From: Phycisphaerae bacterium
GTDB lineage: Bacteria; Planctomycetota; Phycisphaerae; SM23-33
Length of the DNA: 53,954 nt
NCBI GenBank assembly: GCA_018335035.1
Contig: JAGXKT010000014.1
Location: 1-53,954 of the forward strand
Direction: 5' to 3'
A program made the position numbers and the translations under genes. The number at the start of each line of letters is the position of its first letter. Position 1 is the first letter of the stretch. Positions 44,814-52,860 of the stretch are shown piece by piece. The notes beneath the pieces are model-generated. The model was not told the DNA's origin, did not search any database, and saw only the letters and a program-made list of their open reading frames with translations.

Positions 44814-45923
44814 ATGAGCACCCACACGGCAACGCTGATTACCGGAGACGGCGTCGGGCCTGAGCTGGCCGCCGCCGCGAGAAAATGTATCGACGCCGCC
44901 CTGGCCAAGACCGACGGCGCCGGGACCATCGCGTGGAGCGAACGCCCCGCAGGCGTGGACGTGATGGAATCGGCCGGAACGCCCATGCCCGACGAGACCA
45001 TCGAATCCGTCCGCGCGACCGACGCAACGCTCAAGGCCCCGATTACCACTCCCATCGGCACGGGTTTTCGAAGCGTCAACGTGCTGCTGCGCCAGACGCT
45101 CGACCTCTACGCCTGCCTGCGCCCCTGCAAGAGCTACGCTGGCGTACGCAGCCGCTACGACAACATCGATCTGGTCGTCGTCCGCGAGAACACCGAGGAC
45201 CTGTATGCCGGCGTGGAGTTCGAGAAGGGCCTGCCCGACACGGCCGAGCTTATCGATCACGTCAACCGCATCTCGACGGACAAGACGATCGTCACGTCGC
45301 GCGAGACCACGGGCGTGTCGATCAAGCCCATCAGCGTCGAGAACACCGAGCGGATCGTTCGCTTCGCCTTCGAGTACGCCCGCGCGCACGGGCGGAAGAA
45401 GGTCAGCTACATCCACAAGGCCAATATCATGAAGCATACCGACGGGCTGTTCAAAGAGGTCGCCGAGTCCGTCGCGAGCGAATACACGGACATTGAGGGT
45501 GAGGAGCGGCTGGTCGACAACATGTGCATGCAGCTTGTCCAGAAGCCGGAGTTGTACGACGTGCTGGTGCTGCCGAACCTCTACGGCGACATCGTCTCCG
45601 ATCTCTGCGCCGGTCTTGTCGGCGGGTTGGGCGTCGCGCCGGGCGCCAACATCGGCGACAACGGTGCCGTCTTCGAGGCCACGCACGGCTCAGCGCCCAA
45701 GTACAAGGGGCTCAACAAGGTCAACCCGACGGCGCTGATCCTGTCCGCCAAGCTGATGCTCGAGCACTTGGGGGAGGCCGAGGCGGCCAAGCGGCTGGAG
45801 GACGCCGTCGCCGCCGTCATCGCCGGAGGCAAGGACGTCACGTACGACATGAAGCCCGACCGCGACGACCCCACGGCCGTGGGGACCGACGAGATGGCCC
45901 AGGCGATTGTCGCGGCGATGTAG
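44814..45923 (+). CDS. NAD-type isocitrate dehydrogenase
   Basis: The 369-residue beta-decarboxylating dehydrogenase most resembles the short NAD-dependent isocitrate dehydrogenases: [11 protein letters not shown] at the start, [19 protein letters not shown] (substrate Ser and Arg), [29 protein letters not shown] (catalytic Lys) and [12 protein letters not shown] (metal Asp). The C-terminal [11 protein letters not shown] loop binds the cofactor. It oxidises isocitrate to 2-oxoglutarate, the substrate of the glutamate dehydrogenase in this window. Confusion with isopropylmalate or homoisocitrate dehydrogenase is possible, but the SVNVLLRQ region fits isocitrate. GAGG precedes the ATG. Confidence 0.85.
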   Translation: MSTHTATLITGDGVGPELAAAARKCIDAALAKTDGAGTIAWSERPAGVDVMESAGTPMPDETIESVRATDATLKAPITTPIGTGFRSVNVLLRQTLDLYACLRPCKSYAGVRSRYDNIDLVVVRENTEDLYAGVEFEKGLPDTAELIDHVNRISTDKTIVTSRETTGVSIKPISVENTERIVRFAFEYARAHGRKKVSYIHKANIMKHTDGLFKEVAESVASEYTDIEGEERLVDNMCMQLVQKPELYDVLVLPNLYGDIVSDLCAGLVGGLGVAPGANIGDNGAVFEATHGSAPKYKGLNKVNPTALILSAKLMLEHLGEAEAAKRLEDAVAAVIAGGKDVTYDMKPDRDDPTAVGTDEMAQAIVAAM

Positions 45924-46031
45924 GGCGGTTTTTGCTTGCATTCGGTGCCCCAGGCGATACGCTCAATATCTAGGGCGCGACGGCGCCCTTCCTTGCTATT
46001 GGCGTCGCCTCGGCGGGTTCGGGAGCGCACC

Positions 46032-47051
46032 ATGGCCGATCTCAATGGCAACAAAGCCAACGGCGCGGACGATGTGGCGGCGATGCCGTTCGAGAAGCCG
46101 ATCCTCCGTCTCCAGCATCAGATCGAGGAAATCGAGCGCTCGCCGCGCCAACCCGGGCGCGACTACTCCGGCGAGATCCGCCAGCTCCGCGAGCAGTACG
46201 TCGCGCTGTTGCGCAAGACGTACGAGCACCTCACGCCGTGGGAGACCGTGCAGGTCGCCCGGCATCCGGAGCGTCCGCTGGCGGGGGACTACATCGAGCG
46301 GATCGTCAAGAACTTCGCCGAACTCCACGGGGATCGCCGCTTCGCCGACGACAAGGCCGTCATCTGCGGGCTCGGCAGCATCGCCACCGAGCGCATCGTG
46401 CTCATCGCCCAGCACAAGGGGCGTCAGACCAAGGACAAGCTCGTCCACAACTTCGGCATGATGCAGCCGGAGGGTTACCGCAAGGCCCTGCGTGCGATGA
46501 AGCTGGCCGAGAAGTTCCACCTGCCGGTCGTGACGCTGATCGACACGGCCGGGGCGTATCCGGGCGTCGGCTCCGAGCAGCGCGGCGTCGCCGAGGCGAT
46601 CGCGCGCAACCTTCAGGAGATGGCCCGGCTGCGCACGCCGATCGTCTGCGTGGTGATCGGCGAGGGCGGCTCCGGCGGGGCGCTGGGCATCGGCGTCGGC
46701 GACCGCATGGCGATCCTCCAGTACGCCTACTACTCCGTCATCTCGCCGGAGGGCTGCGCGAGCATCCTGTGGCACTCGGGCGAGAAGGCCCCCGAGGCCG
46801 CCGAGGCCATGCGCATCACCGCGCGCCACCTCAAGGACCTCGATATCGTTGACGCGATCGTCCCCGAGCCGCTCGGCGGGGCGCATCGCAACCCGGCCGA
46901 GGTGGCCGGCAACCTGGAATACTACGTCGCCCACGCCCTGCGCGAGCTCAAACGCGTGCCCGCCGACGACCTCATCGCCGCCCGCTACGACCGCTGGCGC
47001 CGCATGGGAAAGGTCGTCGAAGCCCAACCTCAGCCACAGACGATGCCTTAG
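46032..47051 (+). CDS. accA: acetyl-CoA carboxylase carboxyltransferase alpha subunit
   Basis: The 339-residue subunit, with AccD, transfers the carboxyl group from biotin to acetyl-CoA, giving malonyl-CoA for fatty acids. Family segments: an N-terminal helical region (LRLQHQIEEIE), TPWETVQVARHPERP, FAELHGDRRFADDKAVICG, QKGRDTK-like QHKGRQTKDKL, DTAGAYPGVGSEQRG, VVIGEGGSGGALGIGVGD and YSVISPEGCASILW. The length is slightly above E. coli AccA (319). GGGAG precedes the ATG at 46032. accD is not in the window. Confidence 0.95.
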   Translation: MADLNGNKANGADDVAAMPFEKPILRLQHQIEEIERSPRQPGRDYSGEIRQLREQYVALLRKTYEHLTPWETVQVARHPERPLAGDYIERIVKNFAELHGDRRFADDKAVICGLGSIATERIVLIAQHKGRQTKDKLVHNFGMMQPEGYRKALRAMKLAEKFHLPVVTLIDTAGAYPGVGSEQRGVAEAIARNLQEMARLRTPIVCVVIGEGGSGGALGIGVGDRMAILQYAYYSVISPEGCASILWHSGEKAPEAAEAMRITARHLKDLDIVDAIVPEPLGGAHRNPAEVAGNLEYYVAHALRELKRVPADDLIAARYDRWRRMGKVVEAQPQPQTMP

Positions 47052-47091
47052 CTGACCGCACGGGGCGTGTGGCGGCAGGTGTTGCGTCCTC

Positions 47092-47958
47092 CTACCGGGT
47101 CGGCTCCAGCAATTCGCCCACGAAATCGCCGACGGTCCGCACGAGCTCGTCGCGCGGCTTGCCGGCGTTGTCGGTGACGCGATGGACGATCGCCGAGCCG
47201 ACGATCGCGCCGTCGGCGACCTCGCAGACCGTGCGGACCGTCTGGGCTCGCGAGATGCCGAAGCCCACGCAGACCGGCGTGTCGGTATGCTCGCGCAGCT
47301 CGCGCACGGCCGCGATGGTCTCATCAGGCAACTTGTCCCGCTCGCCCGTCGTGCCCGCGACCGAGATGAAGTATATGAACCCGCGCGAGTGGCGCGCCAG
47401 CTCGTAACGCCGCTCGGGCGGCGTCGTCGGGGCAATGAGCATCACGTTGCACAGCCCGGCCTCGGCGGCGAGCGGCTCGAAATCCCCGGCCTCCTCCAGC
47501 GGCAGGTCCGGGACGATCAGCCCGTCGAACCCGGCCGCGGCGGCGTCCATGCAGAACCGCTCGCAACCGCGACGGTAGACGATCGAGTAGCTGACCATCG
47601 CCAGTAATGCCAGGTCGCAGGTCGCAGTGCCGAGGTCGGAGCGGAGCGCAGAGCCGTCCGGGGCGGGGTTGGTCGCGTCGCGGAAGCGGCGGACCGTCTT
47701 AAAGATCTGCTCGCACGTGATGCCGGCATCGAGCGCGGCCGTGTAACTGCTCTGAATGACCGGTCCGTCGGCGATCGGGTCGGAGAAGGGCACCCCCAGC
47801 TCGCAGACCCGCACGCCGCGGTCGGCGAACCCCGCCAGCAGCGCGGCCGTGGTGTCCAGGTCCGGGTAGCCCGCCGTGATAAACGGCAGCAGAGCGGATT
47901 TGCCTTTCTGCCGCAGGTCGCTGAAAGTTCTAACCAGTCTGTTATTGTCGATGCTCAT
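47092..47958 (-). CDS. trpA: tryptophan synthase alpha subunit
   Basis: The 288-residue TIM barrel cleaves indole-3-glycerol phosphate to indole and glyceraldehyde 3-phosphate. Catalytic Glu and Asp lie in CELGVPFSDPIADGP, with LIVPDLPLEE, the phosphate site GFGISRAQTV and GAIVGSAIV following. It is about 20 residues longer than E. coli TrpA because of an insertion at about residues 98-115 (NPAPDGSALRSDLGTATCD region). This insertion is encoded by repeat-like DNA in a surface region after the third helix. The frame is kept, so the enzyme is probably functional. trpB lies upstream but is separated from trpA by a GxxExxY gene. Confidence 0.95.
   Translation of the reverse strand: MSIDNNRLVRTFSDLRQKGKSALLPFITAGYPDLDTTAALLAGFADRGVRVCELGVPFSDPIADGPVIQSSYTAALDAGITCEQIFKTVRRFRDATNPAPDGSALRSDLGTATCDLALLAMVSYSIVYRRGCERFCMDAAAAGFDGLIVPDLPLEEAGDFEPLAAEAGLCNVMLIAPTTPPERRYELARHSRGFIYFISVAGTTGERDKLPDETIAAVRELREHTDTPVCVGFGISRAQTVRTVCEVADGAIVGSAIVHRVTDNAGKPRDELVRTVGDFVGELLEPTR
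47614..47667 (-). other. repeat-like in-frame insertion in trpA
   Basis: About 54 bases encode extra residues absent from typical TrpA. The DNA contains the tandem words GGTCGCA GGTCGCA, GAGGTCGGAGCGGAGCGCAGAG, which resemble short-word intergenic repeats rather than ordinary codons of neighbouring genes. Confidence 0.5.
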
Positions 47959-47980
47959 TGGTCTTCCTGGATCATCGAAT

Positions 47981-48450
47981 GCGACACAGAGCGACAGAGA
48001 AACAGAGAACCGATTCAGAAAATGACGCGCCGAAATCCGTCGATCAGTCGCTTCTGGTTGAAGTTCAGCAGCAGGCCCACGCGTTTCCGGGCGGCCTTGA
48101 GTGTGCTGCGTAACTGGGCCGTGTGCGTGTCTACAAGCACCTCCACGGACTTCAATTCCAGTACGACGGCATCGTCCACGAGCAGGTCCAGACGATGCCG
48201 GCCGACCGGTTGACCATGGTAGCTGACGTCGCAGCTGACTTGTTGTTCCACCGTGTGTCCGCGTTGCGACAGCTCTATCTTCAGAGCGTTTTCGTAGATC
48301 TGCTCCAGATCACCCGGGCCCAATTCCTTGTGGACAGCAATTGCAGCGGCGATGACCCGCTCCGTCAAATCCTTGTGCGGGTAGAGCGCTTCGTCGAATT
48401 GCTTAGCCAAGTTCTGTCGTTCTCTTTGTCCCTCTGTCGCTCTGTGTCGC
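47981..48450. mobile_element. inverted-repeat-bracketed GxxExxY unit between trpB and trpA
   Basis: A perfect 19-base sequence (GCGACACAGAGCGACAGAG, 47981-47999) recurs inverted at 48432-48450, with imperfect continuation inward (AAACAGAGAA versus GGACAAAGAGAA). The pair encloses nearly the whole GxxExxY gene. The right copy falls inside its annotated 5' coding part (about codons 7-13). No clear target duplication is seen. It fits a small insertion into a trpBA operon, but mobility is inferred. Confidence 0.5.
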
Positions 48451-48470
48451 GTGTCGTTTGAAACCGCCAT
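48015..48470 (-). CDS. GxxExxY protein (PD-(D/E)XK nuclease-like)
   Basis: The 151-residue protein belongs to the GxxExxY family: AAAIAVHKELGPGDLEQIYENAL contains the G-x-x-E-x-x-Y signature, followed by RLDLLVDDAVVLELKSVE, the D...ExK pattern of PD-(D/E)XK nucleases, and GLLLNFNQKRLIDGFRRVIF at the end. The cellular role of the family is not established. The first 20 residues (RHRATEGQRERQ) are encoded by the inverted repeat, so the real start may lie downstream, for example a TTG near Leu-Ala-Lys-Gln. It sits between trpB (stop four bases away) and trpA (56 bases away). It is unrelated to tryptophan synthesis and probably inserted. Confidence 0.88.
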   Translation of the reverse strand: MAVSNDTRHRATEGQRERQNLAKQFDEALYPHKDLTERVIAAAIAVHKELGPGDLEQIYENALKIELSQRGHTVEQQVSCDVSYHGQPVGRHRLDLLVDDAVVLELKSVEVLVDTHTAQLRSTLKAARKRVGLLLNFNQKRLIDGFRRVIF

Positions 48471-48474
48471 GGGC

Positions 48475-49683
48475 TTACCCCTCAGATTGCTCGCGTCGTT
48501 CGAGTATCTCCGCGATTTCGGTGACGTCCTTGTCTCCGCGCCCGGAGAGGTTCACGAGGATGATCTCGTCGCCGCTCATGTCGGCGGCGCGGCGCATGGC
48601 CTCGGCGACGGCGTGGGCGGATTCCAACGCCGGGATGATCCCCTCGGTTTGCGACAGCGCCAGCGTCGCGCCCAGGGCCTGTGAGTCGGTGACGCTGGTG
48701 TAGGTGACGCGTCCGGAGCGTTTCCACTCGGCGTGTTCCGGGCCGACGCCGGGGTAGTCCAGCCCGGCCGAGATGCTGTGGACCGGCGCGGTCTGCCCGT
48801 CGTCGTCCTGGAGCACGAAGCTCCGCGCCCCGTGCAGCACGCCCTCGGCGCCGAGGCAGAGCGTCGCGGCGTGCTTGCCGAGCGCGGGTCCGCTGCCGCC
48901 GGCCTCGACGCCCACCATCCGCACGTCGTCGTCGATCATCGGCGCGAAGATGCCTGCGGCGTTCGACCCGCCGCCGACGCAGGCGACGATCACGTCCGGC
49001 AGCCGCCCGGGCGCGGCCAGCATCTGCCGCCGCGCCTCGCGCCCGATGCAGCACTGAAACTCGCGCACCATGGTGGGGTAGGGATGCGGCCCGCAGACCG
49101 AGCCGAGGATGTAGTGTGTCTGTTCGCAGCTCGCCATCCAGTCGCGCATCGCCTGGTTGGTGGCGTCCTTGAGCGTCCGCTGGCCGATCTCGACGGGAAT
49201 AACCCGCGCGCCGAGCAGCTCCATGCGGAGCACGTTGAGCCGCTGACGGCGCATGTCCTCGGTGCCCATGTACACGTCGCAGTCGAGCCCGAACACCGCC
49301 GCCGCCGTCGCCGTCGCTACGCCGTGTTGTCCGGCGCCGGTCTCTGCGATGACGCGCTGCTTGCCCATCCGCAGCGTCAGCAACGCCTGTCCGAGCGTGT
49401 TGTTGATCTTGTGCGCGCCGGTGTGGTTCATGTCCTCGCGCTTGAGGTAGAGCTGCGCGCCGCCGCAGCGCTCGGTCAGCCGCCGGGCGAAGTACATCTC
49501 GCTCGGCCGGCCGGCGATCTGGCGCCAGCAGCGGTCCAGCTCGGCGCGGAAGTCCGCGTCGTCCATCGCCGCGGCGAACTCGGTCGCGAGCTGGTCCAGC
49601 GCGTGCATCAGCGTCTCGGGCACGAACTGCCCGCCGTACGGGCCGAAGTAACCCGCGCGCGGTTGGTCGCTTGCGGTGCTCAT
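48475..49683 (-). CDS. trpB: tryptophan synthase beta subunit
   Basis: The 402-residue PLP enzyme joins indole and serine to give tryptophan. It has the start [29 protein letters not shown] with the PLP-binding lysine, [17 protein letters not shown], the PLP phosphate loop [10 protein letters not shown] and the monovalent-cation/serine region near the end ([12 protein letters not shown]). The length is standard for TrpB1. The start is ATG 49681-49683. TATAAC (49691-49696, minus strand) lies only 8 bases upstream, so the message may be leaderless. It heads trpB-GxxExxY-trpA. Confidence 0.96.
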   Translation of the reverse strand: MSTASDQPRAGYFGPYGGQFVPETLMHALDQLATEFAAAMDDADFRAELDRCWRQIAGRPSEMYFARRLTERCGGAQLYLKREDMNHTGAHKINNTLGQALLTLRMGKQRVIAETGAGQHGVATATAAAVFGLDCDVYMGTEDMRRQRLNVLRMELLGARVIPVEIGQRTLKDATNQAMRDWMASCEQTHYILGSVCGPHPYPTMVREFQCCIGREARRQMLAAPGRLPDVIVACVGGGSNAAGIFAPMIDDDVRMVGVEAGGSGPALGKHAATLCLGAEGVLHGARSFVLQDDDGQTAPVHSISAGLDYPGVGPEHAEWKRSGRVTYTSVTDSQALGATLALSQTEGIIPALESAHAVAEAMRRAADMSGDEIILVNLSGRGDKDVTEIAEILERREQSEG

Positions 49684-49956
49684 GTCCTTGGTTATATCCG
49701 ACGCGGGCCGATTTGAACAGCAATGCCCGCAACCGGCCACGGGCGCACGTGCACGCCATACGGCCCGGGCGGGATGCCCGTGAAACACATCGGCGGGACC
49801 CATACGGGCAGTGCTGCCCCACGCCACGAAGCGGTCGCATCGTCGCGTGCGACACAACCCGCGTGCGAAATCCGGCGAAGTCTCGTGGCATCGGCGGCAC
49901 GTGCCGTATAATCCTATCCCTGAGTTCGTGGACAGTGGCAAGCGGAGCGCCGGACA
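49684..49956. promoter_or_regulatory. divergent promoter region trpB / rpsA with palindromes
   Basis: The minus strand carries GGATATAACC (TATAAC at 49691-49696) for trpB. The plus strand carries CCGTATAATCC (TATAAT at 49907-49912), 45 bases before the S1 ATG. Between them are CGGGC-5-GCCCG (49766-49780) and GGGCAG-TG-CTGCCC (49806-49819), members of the palindromic repeat family. No trp leader peptide or operator was recognised. Confidence 0.5.
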
Positions 49957-51450
49957 ATGACAAACGAGCAGGATGACCGACGACAGGTGCCGGACGACGA
50001 GACGCCCGCGACGGACGCCGGCGACGCGCCGGGCGGGCTGGACGAGCAGCTTCAGCGCGAGATCGACGCGGCACTGGGTGACGGAAGCATCGACGACCTG
50101 ATGCAGGCCGAGCTGTCCGCCGAGACCGGCGGTCCGGATACGGGCGGGGACCCGCTCCGCGGGACCGTCGTGGCGATCCACGGCGACGACGTGTTTGTGG
50201 ACGTGGGCGGCCGGGCCGAGGGTGTCCTCCGCACGGACCAGTTCCGCGACGAGCCGCTGCCCGAGCCGGGCGAGACCGTCGAGGTGACGGTCGTCGGGCG
50301 CGACGGCGACGACGGGCTGCTGCGCCTCTCGCGGAAGGGGGCGGTACAGGCGGCCGCGTGGGAGACGCTCGAGGTCGGCCAGGTCGTCGAGGGCGTCGTC
50401 ACCGGGCACAACAAGGGCGGCCTGGAGCTAAAGATCAACTCGCTGCGGGCGTTCATGCCCGTCAGCCAGATCGAGCGGTTCCGCGTGGAAGACCTCGGCC
50501 CGTACGTCAATCAGAAGCTCCAGTGCATGGTTACGGAGTTCGACCGCCAGGCGCGGAATCTGATCGTCTCGCGACGGGACCTGCTGGAGGCCGAGGCCGA
50601 GGAAAGCCGCCGCGAGCTCTGGCAGACGCTCGCCGAGGGTCAGACCGTTCCCGGCACGGTCCGCTCGCTGATGCCGTACGGGGCGTTCGTGGACCTCGGC
50701 GGCGTCGACGGGCTGCTGCACATCAGCGACATGAGCCACGGGCACGTGGACAAGCCGGGCGACATCGTCGCCGAGGGCCAGCAGGTCGAGGTCCGCGTAC
50801 TCAGCATCGACCGGGACAACGAGCGTATCGCCCTGGGGCTCAAGCAGACGATGGCCGATCCGTGGGACGGCGTGGAGCACAAGTGGCCGGTCGATCAGGT
50901 GGTCACGGGGCGCGTGACGCGGGTGATGGACTTCGGGGCGTTCTGCGAGCTGGAAGAGGGCGTCGAGGGGCTGATCCCGATCAGCGAGTTGACCTTCGAG
51001 CGGCGCGTGGGGCACCCCAGCGAGATCGTCGCCGTCGGCGACATGGTCAAGGTCCGCGTGCTGAAGGTCGAGCCGGACCGGCGGCGGATTTCGCTGTCGA
51101 TCAAACGCGTCGGCGACGACCCGTGGATGGGCGCGTCGGTCCGCTGGGCCAAAGGCGCGATCGTCGACGGCATCGTCACGCGCCTGGCGGAGTTCGGGGC
51201 GTTCGTCGAGCTGGCCCGCGGTGTCGAGGGGCTGGTGCACATTTCCGAGCTGGCTGACGAGCACACGCGCAACGTCGGCGACGTTGTCGCCGAGGGCCAA
51301 CCCGTGCAGGTCAAGGTCCTGGACGTGGACGAGAACCGCCGGCGGATCGGTTTGTCGCTCAAGCAGGCCGGCGCGGCGCCGTCGGCGGCGCCCGTCGAGC
51401 CCCGTCCGGCGACGCCGCGCAAGCGCCCCCTCAAGGGCGGCCTGGACTAA
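49957..51450 (+). CDS. rpsA: 30S ribosomal protein S1
   Basis: The 497-residue protein binds mRNA at the ribosome and promotes initiation. An acidic N-terminal region (1-60) is followed by about five S1 (OB-fold) repeats, near 66-135, 140-210, 228-300, 313-387 and 400-470. The later repeats carry canonical forms such as [40 protein letters not shown] and [20 protein letters not shown]. The basic tail resembles that of other planctomycete S1 proteins. It is shorter than E. coli S1 (six repeats, 557 aa). A TATAAT box lies upstream and a strong terminator follows. Confidence 0.93.
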   Translation: MTNEQDDRRQVPDDETPATDAGDAPGGLDEQLQREIDAALGDGSIDDLMQAELSAETGGPDTGGDPLRGTVVAIHGDDVFVDVGGRAEGVLRTDQFRDEPLPEPGETVEVTVVGRDGDDGLLRLSRKGAVQAAAWETLEVGQVVEGVVTGHNKGGLELKINSLRAFMPVSQIERFRVEDLGPYVNQKLQCMVTEFDRQARNLIVSRRDLLEAEAEESRRELWQTLAEGQTVPGTVRSLMPYGAFVDLGGVDGLLHISDMSHGHVDKPGDIVAEGQQVEVRVLSIDRDNERIALGLKQTMADPWDGVEHKWPVDQVVTGRVTRVMDFGAFCELEEGVEGLIPISELTFERRVGHPSEIVAVGDMVKVRVLKVEPDRRRISLSIKRVGDDPWMGASVRWAKGAIVDGIVTRLAEFGAFVELARGVEGLVHISELADEHTRNVGDVVAEGQPVQVKVLDVDENRRRIGLSLKQAGAAPSAAPVEPRPATPRKRPLKGGLD

Positions 51451-51453
51451 CGC

Positions 51454-51478
51454 CGCGCCCCGTCAGGGCGCGATTTTC
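51454..51478 (+). terminator. rho-independent terminator after rpsA
   Basis: CGCGCCC-CGTCA-GGGCGCG (51454-51472) forms a perfect 7-bp GC stem followed by ATTTTC. It lies three bases after the rpsA stop codon and is the clearest intrinsic terminator in the window. Confidence 0.8.
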
Positions 51479-51580
51479 GGATTTTCGGGAACGAACCTGT
51501 CTTTGAAGCATCACAAGGGGTATGCGGGCCGGCGCGCGCCGGCCGCCGTGTTGATGCGTCTTTGCGGAAAGGGAATAACC

Positions 51581-52840
51581 ATGACGAAGCGAATCGGCCT
51601 TCCATTGCTTGTGCTGACGGCGGTCGCGGTGCTCGCGACGCCCGCGGCCGGGCGGATCAAGCTGGCCGCACTGCCCGTGCGCCAGCGCGTGGAAATCCAG
51701 TTGGACAACGCCGGCGCGACGCTGGTGGAGGAAGAGCGGATCGTTCCGCTGCTGAAATCCACGGCCGAGCGGGGCAACAACCGGATCGACTTCAGTTGGT
51801 CCAATACGCGCGTGGATAAGAACTCGATCCTCTTCCGCCCGCTGGCGATCCGCGCCGGCGGCGAATTCCGCCCGATCCGCGAGGAGGACGGGCAGAAAGA
51901 GGTCGCGGTGATCAACACGGCCTACCCGCCGGGCGAGAACGCCCTGGTCTGGGAGGTATACGCCGCCGAGGCCTGCGCCGTGAAGGTCCGCGTCAGCTAC
52001 CTGATCGACAACCTCACGCGGCTGTTCAGCTACCGCGCCCTGGCCAACGCCGACGAGACCCACCTGACGCTGCGCAAGTACATCGTGCTGCGCAACTACT
52101 CCGGCGAAACGTTCGGCGACGCCGGCGTCTACGCAGGGTTCGGCCCGCGGTTCCTCAAGCCCGTCGGGCAGCAGGAACGCATCAGGATGCTGATGCACAA
52201 GTTCTCCGACGTGCCGGTGACCAAGACGTTCACGTTCAACTGGTACGCCCACGGGGCGCTGAACGACGCCAAGCCGCTGTGCTCCAAGGTGCTGATGCAC
52301 TACGAGCTGACCAACGATACCGAGCATAAGATGGGCACCTTCCCGCTCCAGCCGGGCAAGGTGCGGATATTCATCGACGACGGTGCCGGCGGCGAGGCGT
52401 TCCTCGGCGAGGACCGCGCGTCTCTGACGCCCATCGACGATACGATGAAGCTCTACCTCGGCGAGGCACGCGACATCGTCTGCAAGCGGATCATCGAGAC
52501 CAACGAGCGCCACCACATCCGCGGAAACCTTCACGACCAGGAAATCGTCATCAAGTACGAGATCGAGAACTTCAAGGACGACCCGGCCACGCTGAGGATC
52601 GTCGAGCAGTTGAACAATCTCGGCCGCCAGTACTTCGGCAAGACGCACGGCGACGTGGAGTGGATCCGCGGCTACGAAGGCCGCGACAAAACCAGCGAGG
52701 AGATCACCTTCACCTATCCCGAAGGCGGCACCAACCCCGTGCTGCACGTGGACCTGCCGGCCCGGCCGGAGGACGAGGACGAGAAGGTCGAGAAGGTCGT
52801 CGTCCGTTTCCACGTCACGCTGAAGAACCTGTGGCAGTAA
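51581..52840 (+). CDS. exported DUF4139-like beta-rich protein
   Basis: The 419-residue protein has a signal peptide (residues 1-23, ending ATPAAG). It continues with beta-strand-rich sequence of DUF4139/DUF4140 style: RVEIQLDNAGATLVEEER, a glycine-led strand (RGNNRIDFSWSNTRVDKNSI) and a C-terminal part ending EKVVVRFHVTLKNLWQ. The family has no settled function; members are exported and occur in several phyla. AAAGGGAA precedes the ATG at 51581. It is the first of two tandem paralogues 20 bases apart, so they probably form one transcript. It begins a new unit after the rpsA terminator. Confidence 0.65.
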   Translation: MTKRIGLPLLVLTAVAVLATPAAGRIKLAALPVRQRVEIQLDNAGATLVEEERIVPLLKSTAERGNNRIDFSWSNTRVDKNSILFRPLAIRAGGEFRPIREEDGQKEVAVINTAYPPGENALVWEVYAAEACAVKVRVSYLIDNLTRLFSYRALANADETHLTLRKYIVLRNYSGETFGDAGVYAGFGPRFLKPVGQQERIRMLMHKFSDVPVTKTFTFNWYAHGALNDAKPLCSKVLMHYELTNDTEHKMGTFPLQPGKVRIFIDDGAGGEAFLGEDRASLTPIDDTMKLYLGEARDIVCKRIIETNERHHIRGNLHDQEIVIKYEIENFKDDPATLRIVEQLNNLGRQYFGKTHGDVEWIRGYEGRDKTSEEITFTYPEGGTNPVLHVDLPARPEDEDEKVEKVVVRFHVTLKNLWQ

Positions 52841-52860
52841 CCCGCGCGAAAGGGAATCCC

